Shown here in pieces: positions 40,968 through 52,012 of a DNA stretch of 64,000 bases. The position numbers and the translations under genes are program-made. Origin of the DNA: Phytophthora colocasiae (taxonomy: Eukaryota; Oomycota; Peronosporomycetes; Peronosporales; Peronosporaceae); contig JAGKQI010000046.1 of assembly GCA_018806915.1 (NCBI GenBank), positions 1,116,001 to 1,180,000 on the forward strand, read 5' to 3'. How positions within the stretch are numbered: position 1 is the stretch's first letter; each line of letters starts with the position of its first letter. The notes under the pieces were generated by a model. It worked only from the letters and a program-made list of their open reading frames with translations. It had not been told where the DNA came from and did not search any database.

Positions 40968-41183
40968 TCACACTAGTGGTGAGAAGCGGGTGTCGACCAG
41001 TGGTCGACCTCGAGCCCTTCGGGCGCCCCGATCTTCGCGATCAAAAGCGTCCACGACGTCAGGGCAGTCCTGCCTCAGGGACCCTTCAAACTCCCACGAG
41101 TTTTGGGAATGAGGATATCCACGCCACTTCACCAGATACTGGTTTTGACTACGGTGGCGACGCCGCGCCATCAGGCGCTCCAC
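40968..41183 (-). pseudogene. Detached chromodomain of copy C
   Basis: The frame reads NQYLVKWRGYPHSQNSWEFE with the flanking MARRR and LRQDCPDVVDAFDRE, as in copy A, but it is out of frame with the integrase and separated from it by about 300 bases of unrelated sequence. It sits between two parts of the antisense frame. Confidence 0.75.
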
Positions 41184-41185
41184 GT

Positions 41186-41486
41186 GGTAGTGGGAGTCCC
41201 CTGCTCATCGAGCAACGGCGGAGGAGGCCGATTCGCTGCGGAACGCCGTACTCGATGAGTGTGACGAGCGCTATTTGTCGCATCGCGCCTGGTACCAACT
41301 CGATCACTCGATCGGTACTCTCCGGAGTCAGACTCAGTCCCTTCAAGGGAACGTCGAGAGTGTTTGGCATTCGCATGCCCGTCTCGCTCATGACATGGAG
41401 GAGATTGAAAGCCGGATGGCGGCTCGAAGGTCCTCAGTCCCTGACTGCTCGCCTGCACCAGCAGGAGCTTCAGCTCGCTGAGTTGC
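41186..41486 (+). pseudogene. Antisense open frame of copy C, part 2
   Basis: A plus-strand frame reads EADSLRNAVLDECDERYLSH, HRAWYQLDHSIGTLRSQTQS and EEIESRMAARRSS, then stops near 41483. It is coiled-coil-like, with a heptad pattern of Leu/Val/Ile. It replaces the linker that copy A has between integrase and chromodomain. It probably belonged with part 1 before the chromodomain segment came between them. Confidence 0.45.
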
Positions 41487-41490
41487 GAGG

Positions 41491-43035
41491 TCAGGTGACG
41501 TTGCTGCTGCAGATGACGCAGCCTGGGCACGTGTCGTCGGTGCCAGCGCCTCCGCGCTCACCCGCGGGGTCCCGATATGGCTTAAGCAAGCCGACGTAGA
41601 ACACCGGGTGTGTTCGCATCCGCTTTGGCAAGTCAAGCGTGTATGCCAGGCCCTTCTTGGCCACGACCGTAAATGGTCCGATGAAACGCGGACGCAATTT
41701 CGTCTTAAAGACATTTGACACTGCATGTGTAGGTAGGTTCTTAGCGTTTAATAAAACCTGGTCACCGACCTTAAATTCCCATACATTGCTTCTACCTTTT
41801 GTATCCGCTTGTTCCTTCTGAACGTCTTGGCTTTCAGCCATCGCGTCACGTACACGGCGTAATACGCTCAATCTCACCGAGAGGAAGTCATCGACTTGTT
41901 TACGCACAGCAGAAGGGCTGATATCAGCAAGCTCGGAGTCGAGCGACGGCACAGCCTCTCCCCCACCAAGCCCAAGGCTACCGCGTGGCGGAGTGAGCGG
42001 AACGCGCGGGTGCGCAAGGCCGTTCACGTAGAACGGGGTGAAGCCTGTCGAGGCATGCACCGCATTGTTCATGGAGAACTCAACGAGAGGGAGCATAGCG
42101 CTCCAACGCTTCGGCGTTTCAGCGCATACGCTGCGGAGGATGTCCTCCAGAACGCGGTTCACGCGTTCGGTCTGACCGTCGGTCTGCGGATGGTCCGCCG
42201 TGGACATGTCCAGTCGAGTGCCCAGCACCTTGAAGACGGACGTCCAGAAGTGACCCGTGAAACGGGGATCTCGATCCGAGACAATGGTCTCAGGCAGCCC
42301 ATGCTGGCGGAAGACCCGATCGATGAAGATCGTCGCTGTACCAGCACCATCGACGGTGTCCGGCACAGCCGCTAGATGAGCCATCTTGCTCAGACGGTCA
42401 ACAAAGACCACCACGCCCGTGTTGCCTGCCGAGTCCTTCGGCAGGCCAAACACAAAGTCCATACTTATGGACTGCCAACACCCAGAGGGTACAGGTAAGC
42501 TCGCCAAAGGCGCAGCCGCATGCGGCGAGGGTTTAACCCGCTGACACGTCTCGCACGTGCGCACATATGTGCTGACCCACTTGTACATCTTCGGCCACCA
42601 GTACATGGAGCTCACCGAGCCGTACGTCTTCTCGCGACCGAGGTGGCCGCCTGTGGGTGTGTCGTGAGCCTCATAGAGGATACGGTACTTCAGATCCTCA
42701 TCGTGAGGAACTACCACCCGTGGTGGGTCATCCTGACCCGTGCTGTAGTACAGCAGACCGCCTTCCAGGCTGTAGCGTTGGAGTCTCGCCTTTAGGCGTC
42801 GTGACAGAGTCACCTTTGAGTCTTTAAACTCATCGCTCCCCAGAGCTTGGAGCAACGCGACACAAGAGTCGTCCTGAGCGTACGCTGCTCGAACCATGTC
42901 CGTCACGGACGACGTCACCGAGGTGACATGAGATAACTCATAGTCCGGGCGACGTGATAACGCGTCAGCGAGGACGTTCTGCCTGCCAGGCTTGTACTTC
43001 ACCTCGAAGTTATACTCCGCAAGAAGGAGAGCCAT
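41491..43035 (-). pseudogene. RNase H end and integrase of copy C
   Basis: There are 514 codons without an ATG of their own. The HHCC zinc domain (HDTPTGGHLG, CETCQRVK) and DDE core (SMDFVFGLP, SDRDPRF, QTERVNR) are all present, then the GPF segment (FIGPFTVVAKK) and VGLLKPYRDPAG. After this the frame enters foreign sequence and stops at 41491. It is disconnected from the upstream frame by a one-base deletion and the stop at 43035. Confidence 0.85.
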
Positions 43036-45659
43036 CAGGCCATCCTCTGCGAGAGGTGAGGCGACTGCGTCGCTGTGCGTAGTGACGCATGATCCGTGTA
43101 GATCACAAACGGCTTGGAGCCGAGCAGGTGAAACCTGAATTTGACGAGAGCGTACTTCATCGCAAGTAGCTCCTTGTCATGAACTGGATAGTTCTTCTCA
43201 GCAGCCTTTAGCTGTCGAGACTCAAACGCGATAACGCGTTCGCGCCCTTCGGCGTCCGCTTGTAGCAAAGCACTGCCGATGGCAAAGTCCGAGGCGTCAC
43301 AGACGACAATAAACGGACGAGCGGGGTCTGGCAGCGCCAGTATCGGTGCCTGAAGCAGGCTATCCTTGATACAAGTGAACGCATTCTCGTGCTCGGCACG
43401 CCATACCCACTCGGCATCCTTCTTAAGGAGATCCGTCAGTGGCCGAGCCAACTCAGCGTAGTTCTCGCTGTACTTGTGCAAGTAGTTGGCCAAACCCAGC
43501 CACTTACGCAAGTCCTTCTGGTTCAAGGGAACCGGCCAATCCACAATGGCCTTGACCTTTGCTGGATCAGCACGAAGGCCATGCTTCCCAATGAAGCACC
43601 CTAGGAAGGGGATTTCTTCCGCGCCAAAGACGCACTTGTCTGCGTTGGCGTACAGCTTGTTCGTGCGCATGCACTCGAGCACAGCTCTCACGTGTTCCAC
43701 GTGCACCTCAACGTCAGTCTTGCCGTGTTCGGCCTGACTGTGGACGAACACGTCGTCAAAGTACGTTTGTGCGAATGCCCGTAGGGGCCTGAACAGCTGC
43801 GTCACTAGACGATTGAACGTTGCGGGCGCGTTCGAGAGCCCTTGGGGCATGACGAGCCACTCCCAGAGCATACCGCTCGGGGTGCTCACCGCTGTAAGCG
43901 GAATATCACTGGCTCGCATGAGCAGCTGATAGTACCCATCGACTAAGTCGAGTGCACTGTACATGGTGCAGCCCACCATGTTGTTCTGAAGAACATCCTT
44001 CCTAGGAATCGGCGTCTGCGCCGGAATCGTGGCAGTGTTGAGCTTGTTAAAAGCGTGAACGATACGCCACTTGCCATTCGGCTTTCTGACACAGAACGTT
44101 GGCGCGGAATGCGGAGACTTGCTCTCGCGCACGAGACCCGCCGCGTGCTTCGCACGGAAGAAGGCGTCAATGACGTCGCATTGCTCTTTAGGAAGAGGCC
44201 ACTGTCGGGTCACGCAGTACTTAGTTCCGGGAACTAAGTCGATCTCATGACGAACGCCTCGGTCGGGAGGCAGGCCACTCGGTGGTTCCTTCGAGACAAC
44301 GTCTCCATATTCCTTCAGCAAGGAGTGGAAGGGATCCGAGGGATTCTTGAGGATCTCCGATCCACTCCTGGCGTTCAACGCCTTCTTGACTTCGGCCAAG
44401 ACGGACTCGTCAACAAGGGACGACGAGTTTAACTCCTCCTCAGGTCGAACGATGACCACCTCGGCGAATTCGCCAGCCTTCAAGGCATCGCCAAAGTCGG
44501 CGAAGGACATCTCTTCTAGCTCAAGGAGCTTGTCAACACTTGGCAAGTCGTCCAGCAGGACACTGCCTTCGGCACTACCGCCCACTCCATCAACCAGAGT
44601 GTATAGCTGCCCACAGCCCTCCGGTGCGTCGGCACTTGACGTCACGGATGACTCAGACGCAGAGCGTCTCGCCCGAAGGGCCTTACGACGTCTTCGCCTA
44701 GCCGAAGATCGTCTACTCGACGGAGTACGTGCCGTCGCACAAGTTTCGGCCTCTCTCGGCCCAGTGTCAGGGACACTCAGCGATCCACTCGGTCGACGAC
44801 CGATGCCGCTCAGCGGAGTACGTGCCGCTGCACAATCAATGACCGTAACAGGTCCAGTGTCAGAGACACTCAGCGATCGACTTGGTCCACGACCAGTATC
44901 ACTCGACGGAGTACGTGCCGCCCCACAGTTCACGGCCTGGTAAGGCCCGATGCCATCGGCATCCAGTGACAGTCCATGACCGGCGTCACTCGGCGGAGTA
45001 CGTGCCACCCCACAGGGGTTACGTGAGCTTTGCCCACACGTTGACTCACTGTCAACCAGCGCTACGCGCTCAACAGGACTGCGGTCCCCGCGCTCGGTGC
45101 TGTCCACTAACTCGGACACACCGACTTCCAGCATCATTGCCGACTCGGCTCGATGCTCGCGCCAATAGCGCTTCTGCTTCCTAGCAGAGGTGGGTTCATG
45201 ACTCGCCAAAGCTCCACTAGGAGAGAAGTGCGTAGCACCTAAGGTCTTCGACCTCCAGTCGATCCATGGCTCGTGGCGCTCCAGCCACGCCATACCAAGG
45301 ATGAGGTCGTACCTCGAATCCAGGTCCAAGACCAAGCAGCGTTCCACGCTGTCGAAGTCCAGGAACTTCAGCCGTAGGTCCATGGGGACCTTGGCTGCCG
45401 TGACACGGACGCCCGTCGCTAGACGGACAGTGACGGTGTTACCTCTTCGCGCTCGAAGCGCCTCAGCATATTGCTGACTACCCTCAACGGTGGAGCGTCT
45501 GACGTAGTTGCCAGACGCTCCTGAATCGATCAACACGATCCACGGCTTCTCGAAGCCCTTCACGTCCACATGGACGACCAGCAAGCCCTGCTTGCTCACA
45601 CGTTCCGTGTTCAAGAGCACGGAGCTCTTCGGGGCTGAGCCCCAGTGCCTCTCACGCAC
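43035..45659 (-). pseudogene. Protease, reverse transcriptase and RNase H of copy C
   Basis: A long uninterrupted frame (874 codons) in the same frame as gag, from which it is separated only by the UAG at 45689-45687. Protease DSGASGNYV starts at residue 45. The repeat linker has fewer units than in A/B. The reverse transcriptase has the catalytic YFDDVF and intact codons at both sites that are stops in A and B (Trp in the MLWEWL segment, Leu in IGSALLQ). RNase H has CDASDFAIGS and TDHASL. It ends at SQRMA, where Arg CGA has become TGA at 43035. This is the best preserved pol of the family here. Confidence 0.87.
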
Positions 45660-45668
45660 TGCAGAACT

Positions 45669-45692
45669 CAGTAGACCGCCCCGCGTCTACTG
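45669..45692 (-). promoter_or_regulatory. Hairpin with the gag-pol UAG stop (copy C): candidate readthrough signal
   Basis: On the minus strand CAGTAGAC (45692-45685) pairs perfectly with GTCTACTG (45676-45669) around an 8-base GC-rich loop. The gag stop TAG (45689-45687) is in the 5' arm, and pol continues in the same frame. The structure is identical in A and B. This fits gag-pol expression by stop-codon readthrough, an inference from the layout. Confidence 0.62.
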
Positions 45693-46650
45693 GGAGCCGT
45701 CGTTTCCCTGGGCAGAGCCCAAAGCGGGACCCGCGACAGGGTTGCGGCCATTCTGGCCGGCGCGCTCTTTGCGCAGAGGGCAGTTGGGCCTCAGGTGTGT
45801 GGGACTACCACACGTGTAGCACCGACGAGTGCTCATACGCTGCACCGCAGCTCGTAGCTCGGCTACTTCATCTTCAGCATAGCTGAGGTCCATGGGTTCG
45901 GGTCCCCCGGACCCTGTGCTATTAGCACCGACCCTCGACAACTTAAAGTTGTGTTCAGCATTCAATGCCACGCTAACAGCGTCCTCGAAGGTGCGAGGAT
46001 TCTGACGGAATGCCTCCGTCCTGGCCACGCCAGCTCTCAGACCTTCCATGAAGATAGTCACAGTGACCACCTCAGGTAGAGGATCGGCAGCCATGCCGGC
46101 AATGAGCGTGCGCAGCTCTTGGACATAGTCCACCAGGTCCTTCTTGCCCTGTCGGCAAGCGAGGAAGCGTGACCGCACGCGATACGCCTGGTTAGGTGGA
46201 GCAAATACTTGCGTAAGTTTGGCCTTAAGCTCACCCCAAGTGGGGAAGGCCATTTCTACCGACGTCCCAGACGTCAAGGCCCATTCTCGTGCTCGACCTT
46301 CGAGCTTAGAGATGGCGAACGCCACGCGTTGGCCTTCCAACTGGAGCATAGCGGCCCCCATGGCCATCTCGACCTCTCGGGTCCACAATAGGAGGTTCTC
46401 TCCTTCGTGCCCGTGAAAGGTCTTCACGCTGAGCGTGACGGGCTTAGCTCTCGGAGCGGGATTAACTCCTTTACATTCCGCTGAATGTGCTCAACGAGAG
46501 CGTTCTCGTACGAGGCAAATGCCTCCAGGCGCGCGTTGACGGCCTCCGGCCCTTGAGACGCAAGGTGCGCCATACCTTCAGGGCCCAGCAAGGACGTAAG
46601 CTTGTTAAGCGTGTCCCGCTGACTCGAGTCAAGTGAGCGTATGCTTCTGG
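45687..46650 (-). pseudogene. Gag of copy C, frameshifted in its N-terminal part
   Basis: The core frame (46427-45687, 246 codons) has [69 protein letters not shown] and an intact zinc knuckle [14 protein letters not shown]. The N-terminal part (from about 46650) is shifted by a one-base deletion near 46626 and a second indel near 46465 relative to copy B. Gag therefore cannot be made whole. It ends at the UAG of the hairpin. Confidence 0.85.
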
Positions 46651-46693
46651 CTCCATTCTCACAGAGAAACAGTCTTCAACTCAGGAGTTGGAT

Positions 46694-46711
46694 TGACTAC
46701 AAGTGCTACCA
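46694..46711 (-). other. Primer-binding site of copy C
   Basis: The minus strand reads TGGTAGCACTTGTAGTCA two bases inside the LTR (46714). Copy B has the same sequence. TGGTAGC is also the start of the initiator-Met primer site used by several Ty3/gypsy elements, but the rest was not checked against an oomycete tRNA. Confidence 0.75.
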
Positions 46712-46713
46712 GA

Positions 46714-47125
46714 TGCAGCGGGGCTGCGTAGGTGTGCACGGCACAGAGGAAGTTGGGTTGACTCGTAGAGTCCTGCTTGCAAGGCACTAGCCTTCGGTTC
46801 TATACAAGAACCAAGTAGTCCACTAAATACGGGACTCTCACAATCAGTGTCCCTATAATAAAGGAACTAACACTAATTATGTAAAATGCAAACTGATTTT
46901 TATTTATTTTATTGCCCTAATCCTGAATGTAACGGATTTAGTATCTAACATACTAAATCCTAATCAAATGTAATGTGTGGCTCTGAGCTAACAGCCAGCA
47001 ACTGGCTACATATGTGACGTGTGAGAAACACTATGTGTTGTACACGGATCTGTGACTTGTGACCTGGATGGTGTATACCACACCTATTGTAGCCAAGGCG
47101 CGCAGCGCCGTGTAACCCCGTTACA
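46714..47125 (-). repeat. 5' LTR of copy C (412 bases)
   Basis: Same termini as the left LTR; one base difference seen over 412. It is followed by the ACCCT duplication at 47126. Confidence 0.95.
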
Positions 47126-47130
47126 ACCCT

Positions 47131-48098
47131 TGTGTTGGGATTCACAAGAAATGCGTTCTTGTAGGTATAGAGTCTACCCAATGACATTTAGAACCTTTAC
47201 GATTCTATGAAACGATTAAGACGTTCTGCATTAAATATTAGAGGTCATATTGTCGTACCGTACGTGTTGTTCGTCTCCAGGATGAGTTTTTTGCAGCAGG
47301 AGTCCTAGCAAGAAGTTTTCTGTTAGGAAGTGTTTTTCGTAGGAGCCTAAGGCAGAGGAAAGTGACGAATTTTATTGTGTGTGTGTCTACGCTACCCGTC
47401 GGGACGCCGTCATGAAATCGTCAGCAGACGCACCTTCCGTATATTCAGTGCAGCATCTCGTTTACTGCAGACTCCGGCGGAAAATTAATGAGCATATATC
47501 CAACAGCGTCGGCGACACGTCTGCAACGCTGTAGCCACGTCGTACCAGCACTTCTGCCTGCTTGTTGTTGAGCACCACCCAGCTCACCGAAGTGCCCGGG
47601 AACTTCTACGTCCCGTTGTGAAGCTGTCCATGGCGAGCCGAACATGTACAAGTCGCTCATCAAGAGTCTTGATTGGCGACTTGTACATGTACTTGATTCA
47701 AGATCATTGCCGCGCTGTCCGTCGTGGTACGCCCCACCGCTTAACACTTCACCGCCCGAACTATCCGCTCCTCGAAGCTCAAGTCCAAGTGTGATACCTC
47801 TCCCTGGCAGTGTCTACCAGCACATGACGGCATTGGCTCGCCACTTCTGGGACCGAACTTCCCTTCGTTGAGGTTGGAATTTTGCGCCATGATCTGTGTG
47901 TGATTGAAGTTTTTATTTATACTTGGAATTGGTATGGGTTGATTCGATCCAATCGATCCGATCGGATCGGTAGTTGCACCTGCACCAAATTCCTGTCGAG
48001 AACTACCTCCGTGGGACAGACTAAGGCTGCACGCCGAACGGTAATGAGCTGACTTCACTTCTCTACTTTGGCTTTACTACGTAGGCAAGATAGAATCA
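47131..48098. other. Flank between copy C and the hAT gene; no gene supported
   Basis: It contains a strong hairpin (47642-47690) and palindromic GATC words (about 47945-47970). Minus-strand frames at 47445-47747 have no motif. It is probably part of one or more decayed transposons. Confidence 0.4.
47642..47690. repeat. Imperfect hairpin with 15-bp arms
   Basis: ACATGTACAAGTCGC (47642-47656) pairs exactly with 47676-47690, and the intervening 19 bases contain a further 7-bp pair (ATCAAGA with TCTTGAT). The whole forms an almost continuous stem of about 22 bp. Confidence 0.9.
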
Positions 48099-50177
48099 AT
48101 GGACGCTCATGACGAGTCGAGCACAAACATTTCGTCGAACGGAAACACTTCATCGAGTGGATATCAGCGATCTCACAGTCATAAGCGTTCCGACATTTGG
48201 TCTTTCATTCGTGAGAACGATGAAGGTTCCTATACCTGCTTGCTGTGCCCTACAGACTCAGCTTGTCGATAGTCATCAATTGCACACACACCACTTTTCG
48301 CCGCCATCTTAAACGGTACCATCGTGACGAATATTCCGGAGGAGACGACGAGGCTTCAGAGGCTGCAATGGATTCCAAGCAAACGAAGTTACTTGCGTTT
48401 GGTTTTGAACGTTTTGTAAAGCAGCGTACTTTTGACAAAGCTGCGGCCGATGATCAGCTTGTGGACTTGATCGTGATGAACTCACTTCCGTTTAATTTGG
48501 TGGAAAAGAAAGAGTTTCGATCATTTTGTAAGATTCTTGAAGCCGATTACACGCCTCCAACTCGTAAAACGGTGCGCAAGAAGGTCATACAACGCTGGAC
48601 ATGTGAAAAGGAACTGGCCCGGCACACAATGCTCCAAGAAATTGCGTCGTGTCGTGTGTCTGCCACAACCGACATGTGGACGTCGGCGGCTCAAAAAGGG
48701 TATATGGTCGTGACGTTACACTGGATTAATGACGAATGGGCTATCAAGTCCGTAGTGGTTGGATTCACACGGGTGGAGTATCCTCATAGTGGCGTTCGGC
48801 TTGCCGATCATTTAATGGATACACTGAGGGCAATGGATGAATCTCTTATCTCGAAGCTGTGGGCAATTATTGCAGATAATGCGACTAACAATGGGACCAT
48901 GGTAAGAAAAATGAACGAGACACTTGCTGACGAGGTGTTTACCAACGAACAAACAACCGCGGCTTCTCCCACGACGGGGGTACATATAGCTGGTGAGGAA
49001 GGCAGAAGTTCTCAGCCGAAGGTGATACAAGTTCGTTGTCTCGCTCATGTGCTTCAACTTGCTGTGAGAGAAGGAATGAAAGCGTGCCCCTTAATGGATG
49101 ATAGCGTTGGAAGTATTCGCGACATTTTGAAGAAGATATCGGACTCATCGTCTTTGCAAGAAGCTTTGCAAGAAGTGTGTGCCGCTGTTAGTATCAAGTA
49201 TGTTTCTCCAGAACTCGATTGCGTCACAAGATGGAACAGCACTTTGACTATGCTGGCTTCAGCTCGCATTACAAAAGGCGATCGAAGAACTGCTGCGTAG
49301 AATCCGCGAGCGCCATGAAGGATACAGAGACTTGTCAATTGGTCATACACATCGTCTTGCCTCCCCCATTTAGACTACGTGGAGTTACTTGACCGAGTTT
49401 ACGGCGTTCTTGAAGCCGATCAAAGCAGCAACTACTATGATGTCTGGAAAAAATTACCCCACATTCGGTGTAACACTTGTTGTCTTCCATTTGATCTCGA
49501 AGCATGCGTCAAAGATAATGCAGAATGCCGAGTCGTGGTACAATAGTGACTTTGCACGTGCCTTTAAAACAAAGTTGGATGAGTACCTCCCGTTGGTGAA
49601 GACTCGCGAGGCAAGGATTGCTGCCGTTCTTGATCCTCGAGCTAAGGAACACATTGTGATGATCGACGGTGATATCGAGCAGGTCAAGCGCCTTGTTGAG
49701 AACGAATATGAATCTGTGTATCGCAGTAAATACGAACGAACTGTGGGCATCGCCGTAGCTGAGAGAACGCAGGAGGAGAAAGAAGAAGACGATGACGAAG
49801 AAGCATTATATGGTCTCATTGATGAGCATTTGGATTTACACGAACCGGTCAACAACATAAATGAGTCGTTCGTGTCGGAGGTACAGCGGTGGTTGGAACA
49901 CAAGGACAGATCCATGAACTTGAAGACAGGAAGTCGAGCTGTTTGCAACTGGATGAAGAATGAAGCCGCTTCATTCCCGCGGATTCAGATGATGGCGCGC
50001 GATTATTTGGCAATTATGGCAACATCAGTCCCAAGTGAAGAGGCATTCTCTGCGTCGGGTGCAACTATTAGTTCTCGTCGTGCCAGGCTTGGAGGTGATG
50101 CTGTGACAGCGATATCGGAGCTACAAGCGTTTCTGGATTTCAACAAAACATCAGGCGATGTTCATGCTCATCTTTAG
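48099..50177 (+). pseudogene. hAT-family transposase, broken
   Basis: From the ATG at 48099 a BED-type zinc finger is visible: SDIWSFVRENDEG, CLLC and, after a break at 48270-48280, RRHLKRYH. The next frame (to 49300) gives the hAT core (VSATTDMWTSAAQKGYMVV, IADNATNN, VRCLAHVLQLAVREG). After a shift near 49265 and a stop at about 49370, the last frame (49389-50177) has AVLDPRAKEH and ends with the hAT dimerisation domain (YLAIMATSVPSEEAFSASG). Total length is near the family norm of 650-700 residues. At least three lesions make it inactive. Confidence 0.87.
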
Positions 50178-50364
50178 TTCACTGACTAGTTCAGTACAGT
50201 GAACCATTGATCCCATCAGAATCGAACGCCCAGTTGACATGATGTTAATTCCGATTTTCGAGCAACAGGTGGATATTACGTTACGATGTGATTGGTTATA
50301 CTATGGGTTATAAGCGAAAGGGACTTTGGGACGCGGCCGCACCCGTGCGACATCTGTGGAAGAT
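50178..50364. other. Tail of the hAT element up to the LTR of element 2
   Basis: No gene is seen. The hAT terminal repeat should be here but could not be identified without its partner. Confidence 0.4.
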
Positions 50365-51919
50365 TGTGGATAAACCTTCGCCTGACTGTAAAGGGGCCCA
50401 AAGGACCAGAAGTGTACTTCAGAGTGTGCACAACTCTGAAGGTCAACTACACTCTGTCTGGTCACCGGACTTTACCCGACGATGAGTGCCTAAGTTCTGG
50501 CGGAAAGTCTCTCAGAAGAACGTATCTATGAGAGACCTCATCCCGTTACCGTCCAGCGCGACGATGGATGGTTCAAGGATTCACAATATATACCCGCAGA
50601 GACCAAGTATCGCGCGCCGGACGCCGCGCACCCGCGGAACCCTCAAGATCTTTATGTACGTTGAAGCATTAGTGCTCCGTACTCTGGTTTCGTATTCAAG
50701 ACTCTGGTACCTCTAACTCTGAGTGACCAAGACTCTGAAAAACCAAGTGATATCGGACTCTGAAAACCAGGATACCAGACTCTGAAACCACCGAAGATTC
50801 AAGACCATACTGAAACCAAGTGAACCCAAGTTCAAGTCACGCATTCAAGTGATTACTGACCTGCACATCCCCCGTAATGACGTCTCTACCTGTCAACCCA
50901 TCGAGATCGGCTGCACAGACTGCATACTGAGACCAAGTCAAAGTACCAGATGTATACAAAGACCAAGAGTACCTGAGATATGAAGACTGACTGCATAAAG
51001 GACGCAAAAGACGACAAGAAGGAGAGAATTACCAGAGATATATGATAGTTATGAGGAAGATAAACGATAAACAGAGTTCAATTTGCTTGCTACTGCACAA
51101 GTCCGCTTGAGAGGTATCCAAGCCACTGCGTCATCACGTACGTCGTGTGATCTCCACCAAATTCAATCCCCTTAGGTGGAGATCAGGTAACGTAGAGACC
51201 TGAAAGGACCCGCCTATTCCATATCCTAGTTGGGTCGTTTGTTTTGTCTCTAGCGGTAGCCCATTTCATATTGATCGTTTAGACAGGCTCTGGAAACTAG
51301 ACAGTCGTTTTCAGAGTGCAAGGTAAACTGTTGTATATAGCCGATTGTATTGGTTTATATTTTCCCTCTATATAAGAGGGTGGTGCGCGAACGTAAAGGG
51401 ATACCAGACAGACCAGGTGTCTGGTAGCGAGTCCCTAGTTGACCTGGAGTGTTAGCCCACCGTTCAAGGGCCTAGAAAGAATAAGAACGGCTGTATATAT
51501 TTGTATATTTTCGAACTCTGTATATTGGTTGTTTATCTCTGAAAGTCAGGTATCTCGGTTCTGGATTTGTGATATTCAGACACCGAATTCCGACTTTTCT
51601 CTGGTATATTAACCTCTTTTCGACCGCCGACTTCCTGGAGACCATCTTGGTTCCCAGAGATTCCGACCCCCGAACGCTCCTGGAAGGATTTCCTGAATAC
51701 CGACACCAGACTTCAAGGGAACCCCAACCTCTCTTCACAACACACTCTCAGACTCCGGCGAGGGTCATATTTCCGAAGACAACGAACCCACGAGGATACC
51801 GCAAGGTACCACGCCAACCTACCGTTGTACGGCTCTGAAAACCCCTTTTCAGTAGTCGTATAACTAGGGTTCACTATACGCCCCTGCTCCGCGACCAAAG
51901 TTTCACCGACTTCGCGACA
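50365..51919 (+). repeat. Probable 5' LTR of element 2
   Basis: The end is firm: ACA at 51917-51919, two bases before the primer-binding site. The start is a guess at TGTGGATAAACC (50365), chosen because LTRs of the family begin TGTGG and are about 1.4-1.6 kb; TGTGGAAG at 50354 is an alternative. The segment 51435-51500 (CCCACCG, AGAATAAGAA, TGTATAT) resembles 60265-60310 in element 3. Several GACTCTGAAA words are present. Confidence 0.5.
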
Positions 51920-51921
51920 AC

Positions 51922-51939
51922 TGGTGCGCGTGCCCGGAT
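51922..51939 (+). other. Primer-binding site of element 2
   Basis: TGGTGCGCGTGCCCGGAT, identical over 18 bases to the sites of elements 1 and 3. Confidence 0.85.
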
Positions 51940-52012
51940 CTTTGGAATCGTGATATCACCGGATTTGAGAGTACAAGAAGAGAAAGTTTCCTGTCAAGCG
52001 TCTATATTCAAG

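Larger units (their letters stand above)
39243..47125 (-). mobile_element. Chromovirus-type Ty3/gypsy copy C, complete and recent
   Basis: It is bounded by two 412-base LTRs (39243-39654 and 46714-47125) that I find to differ at a single base, and by the duplication ACCCT. On the minus strand: primer-binding site, gag, UAG hairpin, protease, reverse transcriptase, RNase H, integrase, chromodomain remnant, then a segment with open frames on the opposite strand, a polypurine tract (complement of 39655-39665) and the LTR. The coding region is broken in gag, RNase H and the integrase tail, so an element that integrated recently was already defective. Confidence 0.93.
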
